The notes below the pieces were generated by a model, which was not told the origin of the DNA, ran no database searches, and saw nothing but the letters and a program-made list of their open reading frames with translations. Made by a program: the position numbers and the translations under genes. 64,000 nt of DNA from Candidatus Pyrohabitans jungbluthii (GTDB taxonomy: Archaea; Hydrothermarchaeota; Hydrothermarchaeia; Hydrothermarchaeales; BMS3B), in the NCBI GenBank assembly GCA_002010065.2, contig MTMD02000006.1, positions 1-64,000 on the forward strand, written 5' to 3'. Shown piece by piece: positions 52,799 through 60,626 of the stretch. The stretch's first letter is position 1; each line of letters opens with the position of its first letter.

Positions 52799-53067
52799 AG
52801 AGGCTCCGAATAAGCTACGGGGACGAGCTGCTCAAAAATCCAGAGAAACGACCTGCAGAAGGCAAAATTAGAGCAGCGTACGTAAACAACAGAACAGGGT
52901 TAGTCTTAGGGAGGGGCGACATTGAGGTGGAGATCATAAGGGAGAACGGCGCTGATTATATCACCCTTCCCGAGGAGGTATACAGAGAATTGAAACTCAC
53001 AGATTACGACATGGACTGGTGCTCTGTCTATCTGAGGGAGGATGGTATCTTAGTAGAGCTTTTCTAG
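52795..53067 (+). CDS. Candidate immunity protein for the MuF C-terminal domain
   Basis: 90 aa, ATGA overlap with the MuF-like gene. Contains two beta-rich blocks (YVNNRTGLVLGRGDIEVEII, WCSVYLREDGILVELF) and an acidic middle. The size, acidic character and coupling downstream of a putative toxin suit an immunity protein. No database family is recognised. Confidence 0.5.
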   Translation: MKRLRISYGDELLKNPEKRPAEGKIRAAYVNNRTGLVLGRGDIEVEIIRENGADYITLPEEVYRELKLTDYDMDWCSVYLREDGILVELF

Positions 53068-53086
53068 GGTTGTAAGAGGGGGTAGT

Positions 53087-53479
53087 ATGGATATTAACAT
53101 AAAGGATTTGACTTCTCGTAATTTGGTCAATCATTTTGTAATTGGCTATTTCGCTCTTTATGTAATCCTTGGCGATCAGTTTATTAATTATAAATTATTG
53201 AAGCAGATAGTCTTGGCGATTGTTGCAAGCTACTTGTTGTTTATTCCCGCAAGATTAATCGTCCGCATTCGTTGGGGAAGATGGGAAGAAAATCAAGAGG
53301 CGTACACGTACTATCACTTTAGAATATTCGCGGTTCTTCTCTCTCTTACTATAATCAAATTTATTGATATCATGAGAGGACTATGGCCGTGGTACAAACT
53401 GATTTTAGTTTGGTTGTTATCTTTTACAGCAGACTGGTTAACATGGTGGCTTTACAGAAAAGATACCACCGACTGCTAA
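53087..53479 (+). CDS. Membrane protein, AT-rich cargo
   Basis: 130 aa with three to four hydrophobic helices (about 20-35, 43-62, 80-95, 100-122) and tryptophan-rich loops. GGGGGTAG ribosome site. AT-rich like the end of the MuF gene; it lies between that pair and late promoter element 3. Could be part of the toxin/immunity or exclusion module. Confidence 0.55.
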   Translation: MDINIKDLTSRNLVNHFVIGYFALYVILGDQFINYKLLKQIVLAIVASYLLFIPARLIVRIRWGRWEENQEAYTYYHFRIFAVLLSLTIIKFIDIMRGLWPWYKLILVWLLSFTADWLTWWLYRKDTTDC

Positions 53480-53495
53480 ATTCTACAACCACTAT

Positions 53496-53512
53496 CTGAC
53501 TTTCCTTTTTAA
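53496..53512 (+). promoter_or_regulatory. Late promoter element 3 (protease/capsid)
   Basis: CTGACTTTCCTTTTTAA, 25 nt before the prohead protease ATG, again consistent with a leaderless transcript. It restarts transcription after the AT-rich cargo. Confidence 0.75.
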
Positions 53513-53536
53513 GCTACTTCTCCTCAGCCTTTATTC

Positions 53537-54895
53537 ATGAGCGACGAGGTTACAGTAGACTTCACTGTAAGGGTTGCCGATTGCTTGGGCTTTTGTGCAG
53601 AGAAAGGCGACTTCGTCCCAGTGGTTGACCTGAAGAACGAGGACACCTCGAGGGGACTAAAGCGCAGGATCATCGCTGTCACCGAAGGCACACACAACGG
53701 CATACAGTTCCGGGCTAATGAAATTGAGGCGATGGTCCGGCGTGCCATTGAGGTGAAAGAGCAGGAGAATAGGAAGTACTTCAAGGTGCCTCTTGTTCTG
53801 GACCACAGCGATAGCTTCCTGGACAAAGTCGGAGCCACCTACAACCTCGAGTTCGGCAAGGACCCTGAGAAGGGGCTGCAGGCGGCAATAGCAGACGTGG
53901 AGTTCTGGAACACCACGCCCATGCTCAGAGAGGTTGCAGAGCGCGTGAAGCTAGACCCTGAGAACACCTTCTTCTCCGTCAGGGTGAGGGGCAGAATAGA
54001 GCAGGACGCAGAAGGGGAGTACCTTGCTGACATGACCCTGGTGCACATCGCCGTGGTAAACGAGCCCGCTGATCCCAATGCCAGGCTGATCTCCAATTCC
54101 AGAGGTGCCGATATTTCCCGGGAAATATTCGACTTTGGCGTGGTGCCGAGCAACCCGCCAAACTACCGCAAGGCGAGCGAGGACACACCCTGGGAAAAGC
54201 CTCGCCTTGAGGACTTCACCAGCAAGCGTTGGGATGAGCTGAGCGATGCGGAGAAGCGCAGAATAGCCCAGCACTTCGCTTGGGCTCCGAAGATGCCGCC
54301 CAACGCATTCACAGACCTCAAGTTGCCGCATCACCGCCCTAGCGACGGCGCCGTGGTGTGGAACGGTGTTCGCGCAGCAATGGCAGCACTCATGGGCGCC
54401 CGTGGTGGCGTTGACATTCCCGCGGCAGATAAGCGCAAGGTGTACAACCATCTCGCAGCTCACTACAGAGAATTCGAAAAAGAGCCTCCAGAGGCAAACT
54501 TCGCCAAATCTGACTTTGCTTTAAATACAGAAGGCTCGGAACTCAACAACAAAGGAGGTCTAAGCATGGAAGAAATAGAGAAAATCAAGACAGACCTCAA
54601 GAAAGAGTACGAGCAGAAGCTCGAGGAGGTCAAGCAGGAGTTCGCAGCGAAGATCAAGAAAATCGAAGAGCTGACCGAGCTCCGCGCGGAGATCATCGCG
54701 ATTTACCCTGAGGTTGACAGGGATTTCCTGAAGTCGCTCAACAGGGAGCAGCTGGAGAAGTACAAGGCGGACCTCAAGAAGCGCATGGTGGAAACCCAGA
54801 GCACCGAGAAGAGCAGGGACAACGCAGCCAAAGCCGAGGACCCGTTTGAGCTTGCCGAGAAGTACTTCGGCCCGGTTGAAGTGGGGGTGAGCTAA
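53537..54895 (+). CDS. Prohead protease fused to scaffold
   Basis: 452 aa. Protease domain (about 1-200): catalytic histidine in VLDHSDSFLDKVG and serine in TFFSVRVRGR. A middle helical block (about 225-320) with LSDAEKRRIAQHFAWAP and KVYNHLAAHYREFEKEPPE is common in phage protease-scaffold proteins. From about residue 343 the C-terminus is a charged coiled coil (scaffold). Cleaves the scaffold during capsid maturation. No own ribosome site: probably leaderless. Confidence 0.85.
   Translation: MSDEVTVDFTVRVADCLGFCAEKGDFVPVVDLKNEDTSRGLKRRIIAVTEGTHNGIQFRANEIEAMVRRAIEVKEQENRKYFKVPLVLDHSDSFLDKVGATYNLEFGKDPEKGLQAAIADVEFWNTTPMLREVAERVKLDPENTFFSVRVRGRIEQDAEGEYLADMTLVHIAVVNEPADPNARLISNSRGADISREIFDFGVVPSNPPNYRKASEDTPWEKPRLEDFTSKRWDELSDAEKRRIAQHFAWAPKMPPNAFTDLKLPHHRPSDGAVVWNGVRAAMAALMGARGGVDIPAADKRKVYNHLAAHYREFEKEPPEANFAKSDFALNTEGSELNNKGGLSMEEIEKIKTDLKKEYEQKLEEVKQEFAAKIKKIEELTELRAEIIAIYPEVDRDFLKSLNREQLEKYKADLKKRMVETQSTEKSRDNAAKAEDPFELAEKYFGPVEVGVS
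54566..54895 (+). CDS. Nested in-frame scaffold protein
   Basis: ATG 54566 lies within the protease frame and is preceded by a strong AAAGGAGGT at 54551-54559. It would give a 109-aa scaffold alone (MEEIEKIKTDLKKEYEQKL ...), as in the lambda C/Nu3 arrangement. The strength of an internal ribosome site within a leaderless gene is the main evidence. Confidence 0.65.
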   Translation: MEEIEKIKTDLKKEYEQKLEEVKQEFAAKIKKIEELTELRAEIIAIYPEVDRDFLKSLNREQLEKYKADLKKRMVETQSTEKSRDNAAKAEDPFELAEKYFGPVEVGVS

Positions 54896-54896
54896 G

Positions 54897-55367
54897 ATGG
54901 TGGAGACTGCAGCTTCACCTGTAAGGGGGTACCTCCCTGAAGGTATCCTGAGCGCGAAGGTGGATACCACGCAGACCAAGGACGCCGACGGCTACTACTA
55001 CAAGGCTGGGGATCTCGTGGAGATCGTTGCCGACGAAACCGTGGGCAAGGCAACCACCTCTGGTAAGGCGATAGGCGTGCTCGTTTCGAGCATCCACGAG
55101 AGCTCTGCACCCGAAGGGCTTGACTCCAGGCACCGCGTTTCCGTGCTCACGAAGTTCAGGGCTATCGTTGAGTTCACCGCGGAGGGTGCGATCAACGCTG
55201 GAGACGCCGTTACCACGAGCACAACCAACCCAGGCAGAGTGAAGGCGCTGCCCCCAGAGACTATCGACGAAGGCGGCACCGCAACGCACACCATAGACTA
55301 CCGCGACCCCATCGGCATCTGCTGGAAGGGCGGAGCCGATGGTAGCAAGGTGCTCGTGCTGATATGA
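54897..55367 (+). CDS. Capsid decoration protein (DUF2190-like)
   Basis: 156 aa beta-rich protein, with VRGYLPEGILSAKVD at the N-terminus, YYYKAGDLVEI, KAIGVLVSS and INAGDAVTTSTTNPGRVK, as in DUF2190-type capsid cement proteins. Directly upstream of the major capsid gene (10 nt). Confidence 0.7.
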   Translation: MVETAASPVRGYLPEGILSAKVDTTQTKDADGYYYKAGDLVEIVADETVGKATTSGKAIGVLVSSIHESSAPEGLDSRHRVSVLTKFRAIVEFTAEGAINAGDAVTTSTTNPGRVKALPPETIDEGGTATHTIDYRDPIGICWKGGADGSKVLVLI

Positions 55368-55377
55368 GGTGGTGGAG

Positions 55378-56256
55378 ATGACGACCGCAGCTTTCACACA
55401 GAAGGATTTAGCATACCAGGACAGCCCCGCCCTTAAGCCTGAAGTCATAAGGGCGAGGGTCAAGCAGGTCTACGAAAAGACGCTGATAGGCAGGCAGCTT
55501 CTGAGTGGACCCGAGCGCATCGAGGGTGATTCCGTCTCCTGGATAGAAGAGGGTGACATCGTAGGCAACGTGGACTGGATCAGCGAGCTGGGCGGTTTCC
55601 CAAAGCTGGACTTCAAGTATGGCAAGAAGGCCAAGCCTATCCGGCCCTACGGTGCGTATTTCGACGTTACGCTGATGGAGCGCAGATTCTCCCGCGTCCA
55701 GACTGTGGGCAGAAAGATCAATCGCAGCGTTTACAAGATGCGCCGCTTTGAGGACGATCTGATCTTCAACGCCATGCTCAATGCAACCGGTATAAACACA
55801 TTCGACGGTACCAACTGGACTGACACCACGGCAGGGGACCCCATCGCAGACCTCGAGCATGCCAAGACGCTCATCTACGACGCTACGGATGGGGGTGAGG
55901 CTACCGACGTCATCATGAGCCCCATAATGTACGAGCGCCTCACCAAGTTCGACGTGGTACGCAACAACAACTACCTCCAGGCCCAGGTGGTCAAGACCGG
56001 TGTAATCCCTGGCCTCGCAGGGCTCAACATAATCAAGGATAAGGCCGTTGATCCCAACGACGACGGCGTGGTGCTCGTGATCCGCAGAAAGGACATAGGC
56101 TTTATGGCTGAGAGCATACCCCTGACTACGGTCAATGTCTCCGGTGAGAACCTCGGCAACCCGATGATAGACAACCGCTACTTCAACTTCGCCATGGCAG
56201 AGCCAGTCATCGACAGCCCAGAGTACATCTGCAAGATCACCGGCTTGAAGGCGTAA
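55378..56256 (+). CDS. Major capsid protein, HK97 fold
   Basis: 292 aa from ATG 55378 behind GAGGTGG. Order of parts fits HK97-type capsids of this length: N-terminal arm, spine-helix region (RRFSRVQTVGRKINRSVYKM), P-domain RFEDDLIFNAML, A-domain DVIMSPIMYERLTKF ... GLNIIKD and C-terminal DNRYFNFAMAEPVID. Assembles the icosahedral head. Confidence 0.85.
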   Translation: MTTAAFTQKDLAYQDSPALKPEVIRARVKQVYEKTLIGRQLLSGPERIEGDSVSWIEEGDIVGNVDWISELGGFPKLDFKYGKKAKPIRPYGAYFDVTLMERRFSRVQTVGRKINRSVYKMRRFEDDLIFNAMLNATGINTFDGTNWTDTTAGDPIADLEHAKTLIYDATDGGEATDVIMSPIMYERLTKFDVVRNNNYLQAQVVKTGVIPGLAGLNIIKDKAVDPNDDGVVLVIRRKDIGFMAESIPLTTVNVSGENLGNPMIDNRYFNFAMAEPVIDSPEYICKITGLKA

Positions 56257-56303
56257 GCGCCTCTCTTTCCATTTTCCGGGAAATATGTTTTGAGGTGATG
56301 TAG

Positions 56304-56591
56304 ATGCCAAAGAATGAACTGCTTGTGGAAATCAGAGCCGCACACTTCGAGAGCAAGCACCTGCGAGGCAAGAGGGGCGACAGGGGCAAGATACCAGCGG
56401 ACGAGAAGCTTCAGACGCCTGCGGAGCGCGATGCATTGAAGAACGGCAACCTCGTCGTTATCGACCTCGAGCCGGTGGAGAGCAAGCCAGCACCTGAGGA
56501 GAAGCCCAAGAAAAAGGGAAAGGGCAAGAAGGCTGAGGAAAGCAAGCCAAAGGGACCAGAGAAAAGCGAACCTGAAGAAAACGCCGAGTAG
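56304..56591 (+). CDS. Small charged structural-region protein
   Basis: 95 aa. N-terminal 45 residues carry VEIRAAHFESKHLRGKRG ... ADEKLQTP; the rest is a lysine/glutamate-rich low-complexity tail. Such proteins follow capsid genes in several tailed viruses; may be a head accessory protein. GAGGTGATG ribosome site. Confidence 0.6.
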   Translation: MPKNELLVEIRAAHFESKHLRGKRGDRGKIPADEKLQTPAERDALKNGNLVVIDLEPVESKPAPEEKPKKKGKGKKAEESKPKGPEKSEPEENAE

Positions 56592-56600
56592 GGAGGGGAA

Positions 56601-56921
56601 ATGGAAGAGTCCCTCCTCATGAAGTACCTCGACAGCAAGTTCGAGGACCAGCAGAGGCAGATTTCATCCATCTGCAAGAAGCTAGACAAGCTAATCGAAG
56701 ATAACAGAAATGACCACGTGCAGCTTTACAGCCGCATTGGGGTGCTCGAGCGCTCTATCACTGAGCTCAGTCAGACAACCACAGCAATCGAAGATCATGA
56801 ACAGAGGATCCGCGCTCTGGAAACATTCAAGAATAGAATAATCGGGGCTCTCGTGGTAATTCCCGCAGGCGTTAGCACAATGGTGGTGAAGCTTAAAGAC
56901 CTGTTCTCTGGGGGGAACTGA
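56601..56921 (+). CDS. Coiled-coil membrane protein, XhlA-like layout
   Basis: 106 aa. Helical coiled coil (about 1-75), then a transmembrane helix (RIIGALVVIPAGVSTMVVKL) and a short tail. The layout resembles the hemolysin/holin-associated XhlA group. A head or lysis function is possible. Position between capsid and connector genes is unusual for lysis genes. Confidence 0.5.
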   Translation: MEESLLMKYLDSKFEDQQRQISSICKKLDKLIEDNRNDHVQLYSRIGVLERSITELSQTTTAIEDHEQRIRALETFKNRIIGALVVIPAGVSTMVVKLKDLFSGGN

Positions 56922-56922
56922 C

Positions 56923-57291
56923 TTGGCAGCCACTATCGACGACGTGAGGGCACAGATTGGCGACACCGACCCAGACAACTACATCTTCGGCGACCCTGAG
57001 ATCCAGAGCGCTCTGGACGAAGCTCAAGCAATCATAGAGGCGGAAGGGGGAAATGTTAGCAGTATACTGGGCAAGAGGGCGCAGAAGCTGCTCGCCGCCG
57101 CCTTCCTGGTTGACATGAAGACCGGGAACATAAAAGAGCGCAACGTCAAAACAATCCGCGAGGGCGATGCCTCGCTGGACTTTGAAGACCTCTCTGCGAA
57201 GGCTAAGGAGTGGCGCGCCGAAGCTGAGAGGCTGATTGACAAGCTCAGACCTCTGCCCTTTGGTGTGACCAACGATTTCTTCAGTGAGTGA
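56923..57291 (+). CDS. Head-tail connector protein (gp6-like)
   Basis: 122 aa from TTG 56923. All-helical pattern with IDDVRAQIGDTDPDNYIFGDPEIQSALDEA at the start, split here by family homology, and a central RAQKLLAAAFLVDMKTG, as in gp6/gp15-type adaptors that bind the portal. Coupled to the next gene by overlap. Confidence 0.72.
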   Translation: MAATIDDVRAQIGDTDPDNYIFGDPEIQSALDEAQAIIEAEGGNVSSILGKRAQKLLAAAFLVDMKTGNIKERNVKTIREGDASLDFEDLSAKAKEWRAEAERLIDKLRPLPFGVTNDFFSE

Positions 57292-57293
57292 AA

Positions 57294-57653
57294 ATGTTCT
57301 CGGCTTTAGACTGGCCCTATAAAATTGAGCTGGTAAGAATCACAGAGGGCTACACCGACCAGAGCACTGGTGACTATATCCCTCCCCAGGAGAGCGTGGT
57401 GGAGATAAAGGGACACATCAGCGATGTTACGGTCAAAGACCTGCAGCGTGCACCGGAAGGGCTCTATGAGCTGGGCGACAGAAGGCTCTACGTAGCTAAG
57501 AGCTACGGCATCGCCGAGGGAGATATAATCAAAATCACAGAGGCGGACGGCTCAGTGAGCGAGTGGAAAGTTGTGCGCAGGGAGAGAAGCTACGGCTTGC
57601 TTGAGAGGTACGCAGCCTCGAGAGAGGCGTTTCTGCTCAGGCGGAGACAATGA
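57294..57653 (+). CDS. Head closure / stopper protein
   Basis: 119 aa from ATG 57294 (GTG 57288 overlaps the previous stop). Beta-barrel pattern: IELVRITEGYTDQSTGDY, VVEIKGHISDV, GDRRLYVAK, DIIKITEADGSVSEWKVV. Typical of head-closure (SPP1 gp16-like) proteins and found in that position. Confidence 0.65.
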   Translation: MFSALDWPYKIELVRITEGYTDQSTGDYIPPQESVVEIKGHISDVTVKDLQRAPEGLYELGDRRLYVAKSYGIAEGDIIKITEADGSVSEWKVVRRERSYGLLERYAASREAFLLRRRQ

Positions 57654-58159
57654 GCAAAGTAGAAGACAAGAACAACATCCCCAAGCTTGTGGCTGATTTT
57701 GAGAAGATCCTCGATCGCGTCGCAGCGAAGATTGCGATGTACCTCGAGCAGAAGATCCTTGACAAGATGGAGTCTGGCGACGCCTCCTGGCCGGAGCTGC
57801 ATCCCTTCACCGTCTCAAGGAAAGGCAGCACAAAGGCGTGGATCGACACCGGAGAGCTGAGGAATCAGATCACGCACCGCATCACGGGCAAAAGCATGAG
57901 CAGGACCATAAAGGTCGGCATCTTCCAGAGCAAGAAGGCTTTCATAGCGCTAGTCCTCGAGGAAGGGGCAACGATAAGAGTGAGTGAGAGGATGCGGAAG
58001 TTCCTCCATGCCCAGGGGCTACACCTCAAGCAAAGTACGTCAGAACTCCACATCCCACCGAGACCTCTTTTCACGCTGGTTTTCGACATGGAGGAAGAGA
58101 AAATTCTTAAAATAGCGCGGCAGGCTCTCGAGGAAGAGCTGAATCGCTACACCCTCTGA
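57650..58159 (+). CDS. Tail completion protein (HK97 gp10 / Mu gpG-like)
   Basis: 169 aa. DASWPELHPFTVSRKGS, WIDTGELRNQITHRI and RPLFTLVFDM are characteristic of virion morphogenesis/tail-completion proteins. Overlaps the previous gene by 4 nt; its stop codon is inside late promoter element 4. Confidence 0.75.
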   Translation: MSKVEDKNNIPKLVADFEKILDRVAAKIAMYLEQKILDKMESGDASWPELHPFTVSRKGSTKAWIDTGELRNQITHRITGKSMSRTIKVGIFQSKKAFIALVLEEGATIRVSERMRKFLHAQGLHLKQSTSELHIPPRPLFTLVFDMEEEKILKIARQALEEELNRYTL

Positions 58160-58172
58160 CTTTGCTTTTTAT
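58156..58172 (+). promoter_or_regulatory. Late promoter element 4 (tail terminator)
   Basis: CTGACTTTGCTTTTTAT, containing the TGA stop of the preceding gene, and 23 nt before the next ATG. Confidence 0.75.
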
Positions 58173-58195
58173 GTTCTGTGCTGTGAGTGCTTATC

Positions 58196-58738
58196 ATGCT
58201 CCCTTCGAGTCTAAAGAAAGAGATCTTCAAAAGCCTGCCCAAGCAGGTAACAATAGGCAACGACACCCTCAGCATATACGTTGACTACGCTGACAGAGTG
58301 AACGTCTCAGAGAAGCTTCGCAGCTATCCCGTGGTGCTCACTTTGCACTACTTCGGTGACAGGAGGAGCGATGTGGAGAGCCCCCTCAATGACATCCTGG
58401 AGATAACCAGCGACGGCGTGGATGTGATCTACACCAAGGGGGAGAGGGAGCGGATCACGCTGCGCATCAACATCCACGCAAAGGACCACAGGGGCGCAGA
58501 GTTCCACCACAGGAGCGATGTTGTAGACGCAGTGGTTGACGAGCTGCTTCTGTGGTACCTCAAGCTAAACATCCCCGGTATAGCCACGCGGGGGAGAAGC
58601 GAAGTTGCTGCACTTGACTTCCTCGCAGGCGACGGAATAGCGAGGCGGAGGATAGACTTCTACCTCGCCTATACGCTGAGCTACCAGGAGACGGTCACCA
58701 CCATTGAGACCATTAACTACGAGGTCCAGCAGGGCTGA
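58196..58738 (+). CDS. Tail terminator-like protein
   Basis: 180 aa from ATG 58196. Alpha-beta protein with YPVVLTLHYFGDRRSDVES and RIDFYLAYTLSYQETVTTIETI at its end, in the place where tail-terminator proteins lie between completion protein and sheath. Family identity by position and general pattern. Confidence 0.6.
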   Translation: MLPSSLKKEIFKSLPKQVTIGNDTLSIYVDYADRVNVSEKLRSYPVVLTLHYFGDRRSDVESPLNDILEITSDGVDVIYTKGERERITLRINIHAKDHRGAEFHHRSDVVDAVVDELLLWYLKLNIPGIATRGRSEVAALDFLAGDGIARRRIDFYLAYTLSYQETVTTIETINYEVQQG

Positions 58739-58742
58739 TTTT

Positions 58743-58759
58743 CTGACTTTCCTTTTTAA
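58743..58759 (+). promoter_or_regulatory. Late promoter element 5 (tail sheath)
   Basis: CTGACTTTCCTTTTTAA, starting 4 nt after the previous stop and 50 nt before the sheath ATG, which has its own GGAGG ribosome site. Confidence 0.75.
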
Positions 58760-58809
58760 ACCTCTGCATTCAGCTTAAGCTTAAAAGCCGAAACTGGAGG
58801 AAGTAAGAG

Positions 58810-59889
58810 ATGCCGACGTCGGATAGCGCAATCCAAATCAACGTAGCTGATGCAACTTCGGCTTCTAAGGCCGAAACCTACGGCGAGGTAATTGTGATCG
58901 GCGAGGACAGCGACAATCTCGCGGACTTCAACACTGTATACACCTACTATAGCCAGAGCGAGGTTGAGCAGAAGTTCGGCGCTACTTCACCGATATCGCA
59001 GGCTACATCGAAGATTTTCGCCCAGGGCGTGGACCACGTGAAGGTGGTTAACGCCCTAAAGGACGACGGAGCAGGCGGCTCCGTTGCGGATTATAACACG
59101 GTGCTCAACTCCCTGGTGAGCGAGCAAGTTGACTACGACATAATAGTCCCGACGATAGACGCCAGCGATGCCAACATGCCAACGCTTGTGAGCCACGCAG
59201 GCAGCGAGAAGAAGGTGCTCATCATACCGGACATAGGGGATAAAGCTACCGTGGAAGCCAACATCGGGGCTCTCACGGCAAACGAGTACTGCTTTGCTAT
59301 TGCTCACGATGATGCAACGCTTGCACCAGGAGAACTTGCGGGCGCTGCCGCTGGCGTGCTCGGCGTGCTCCGCCCTTGGGTGCCTCCGGAGTGGCATGAG
59401 GTGCAGGGCATAAGTGCTGCGAGCTACGCCCCCAGCGATGTCGATGCCCTCGAGGGCAGCAACATCAACACCGTCATAACTGTGGCGCAGCGCAGCGTGA
59501 TAAGCGGAGCCAAGAGCCTCACGGGCAGCTTTATAGACATCCCGCGCACTAAGATCTACCTCGCCAAGGAGATCAAAAACGCCCTGGTGAACCTGAAGAT
59601 CCGCCTCGCCAACATGGGGCGCAAGATACCTTACTCGCCGGCGGGGCTGGACATGATCAAGGCGACAATCGAGGGGGTCTGCAGAGCTGCTCAGACTCTG
59701 GGCGCGCTGAGAGCTGATTACGTGGACGGGAAAGGCAACCTCGTGAAGGGCTTCCTTGTGAGCGTGCCAAGCTATGACTCAATACCAGACAGCGACAAGA
59801 GCAACCGCGTGCTCAACAACGTTTCCGTGACTGCATACCTGAGCGGCAGCATCAGCAAGATCACGCTTGACCTGGTCATAACGCTATGA
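58810..59889 (+). CDS. Contractile tail sheath protein
   Basis: 359 aa. Sheath features: N-terminal domain with VIVIGEDSDNLADFNTVYTYYSQSEVEQKFG; middle variable part; C-terminal conserved domain with SFIDIPRTKIYLAKEIKNAL, IPYSPAGLDMIKATIEGV and a last beta strand ISKITLDLVITL used for subunit interlocking. Indicates a myovirus-type tail. Confidence 0.85.
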   Translation: MPTSDSAIQINVADATSASKAETYGEVIVIGEDSDNLADFNTVYTYYSQSEVEQKFGATSPISQATSKIFAQGVDHVKVVNALKDDGAGGSVADYNTVLNSLVSEQVDYDIIVPTIDASDANMPTLVSHAGSEKKVLIIPDIGDKATVEANIGALTANEYCFAIAHDDATLAPGELAGAAAGVLGVLRPWVPPEWHEVQGISAASYAPSDVDALEGSNINTVITVAQRSVISGAKSLTGSFIDIPRTKIYLAKEIKNALVNLKIRLANMGRKIPYSPAGLDMIKATIEGVCRAAQTLGALRADYVDGKGNLVKGFLVSVPSYDSIPDSDKSNRVLNNVSVTAYLSGSISKITLDLVITL

Positions 59890-59899
59890 GGTGATTGAA

Positions 59900-60304
59900 G
59901 TGGCGCTTGTGGAGTATAGCGTTAAGGATGTAACCGTCTTTATCGACGGCGTTGAAGTGGAAGACATCGCAGAACTCACCATCACGCCCAAAGGAGAGGA
60001 CAACGTAACGCCAGTGAAGGACTGGAGCAATAGAACAATAGGCTGGAACGTGAAGGATGACACCGACGCAGAGGGCACCATCGGCTTAAAGGCGCAGAGC
60101 AAGACCAACCAGCTGCTCATGGACATCGTCAAAGCCAAGCGCGGCGTGCAGGTCGTTGTGAAGAGCAACAACAAAGAGGCAACGGGCTTCTCGAAGATGA
60201 GCATCGACGACTGCCACTTCTCCTGGCCGGAGTTCAAGCCCGAGGCAGAGGAGCCCACGTGGAGCTGGAAGTTCATAGGCACAAACTTCGATATCGAGTA
60301 CTGA
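59900..60304 (+). CDS. Tail tube protein
   Basis: 134 aa from GTG 59900, behind GAGGTGAT. Beta-rich: VTVFIDGVEVEDIAELTITPKGED, RTIGWNVKDDTDAEGTIGL, VQVVVKSNN. Directly after the sheath, as expected. Forms the inner tube. Confidence 0.8.
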   Translation: MALVEYSVKDVTVFIDGVEVEDIAELTITPKGEDNVTPVKDWSNRTIGWNVKDDTDAEGTIGLKAQSKTNQLLMDIVKAKRGVQVVVKSNNKEATGFSKMSIDDCHFSWPEFKPEAEEPTWSWKFIGTNFDIEY

Positions 60305-60314
60305 GGTGGTGTAG

Positions 60315-60626
60315 ATGGCAAAGAAGGGCATTGATTATTCTAAGATATATGTGGCAGACGATCCTATAACAATCGAAGTGAACGGAGTGGAATTCAAGCT
60401 AAAGGAACTGAGTTCCGGAGAGTACTATGATATCCTTGAATCCTGCAGCCGTGGAAGTGATTTTGACAGGAAAAAGTACAGCCATAAGCTCGTCCAAGCT
60501 GCTGTGATAGAGCCAGATATTAACGCAGCAAAATTAAAACCTGGTGTGTTAGCAGTATTGGTCAACGAAGTCGAAAATTCTCTGGGTCTCTCTGAGGAGG
60601 CATTGCGTCACATTAAAAAAAAGTAG
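60315..60626 (+). CDS. Tail assembly chaperone, short form
   Basis: 103 aa. ITIEVNGVEFKLKELSSGEYYDIL with a helical end, located between tail tube and tape measure, where lambda G-like chaperones lie. It ends in ATT AAA AAA AAG TAG. The run of eight As (60615-60622) contains the classical slippery heptamer A AAA AAG directly before the stop. Confidence 0.8.
   Translation: MAKKGIDYSKIYVADDPITIEVNGVEFKLKELSSGEYYDILESCSRGSDFDRKKYSHKLVQAAVIEPDINAAKLKPGVLAVLVNEVENSLGLSEEALRHIKKK

Noticed and set aside
55408-56310. 300-codon minus-strand frame opposite the major capsid gene
   Set aside because: Complementary-frame artefact of strongly coding sequence.
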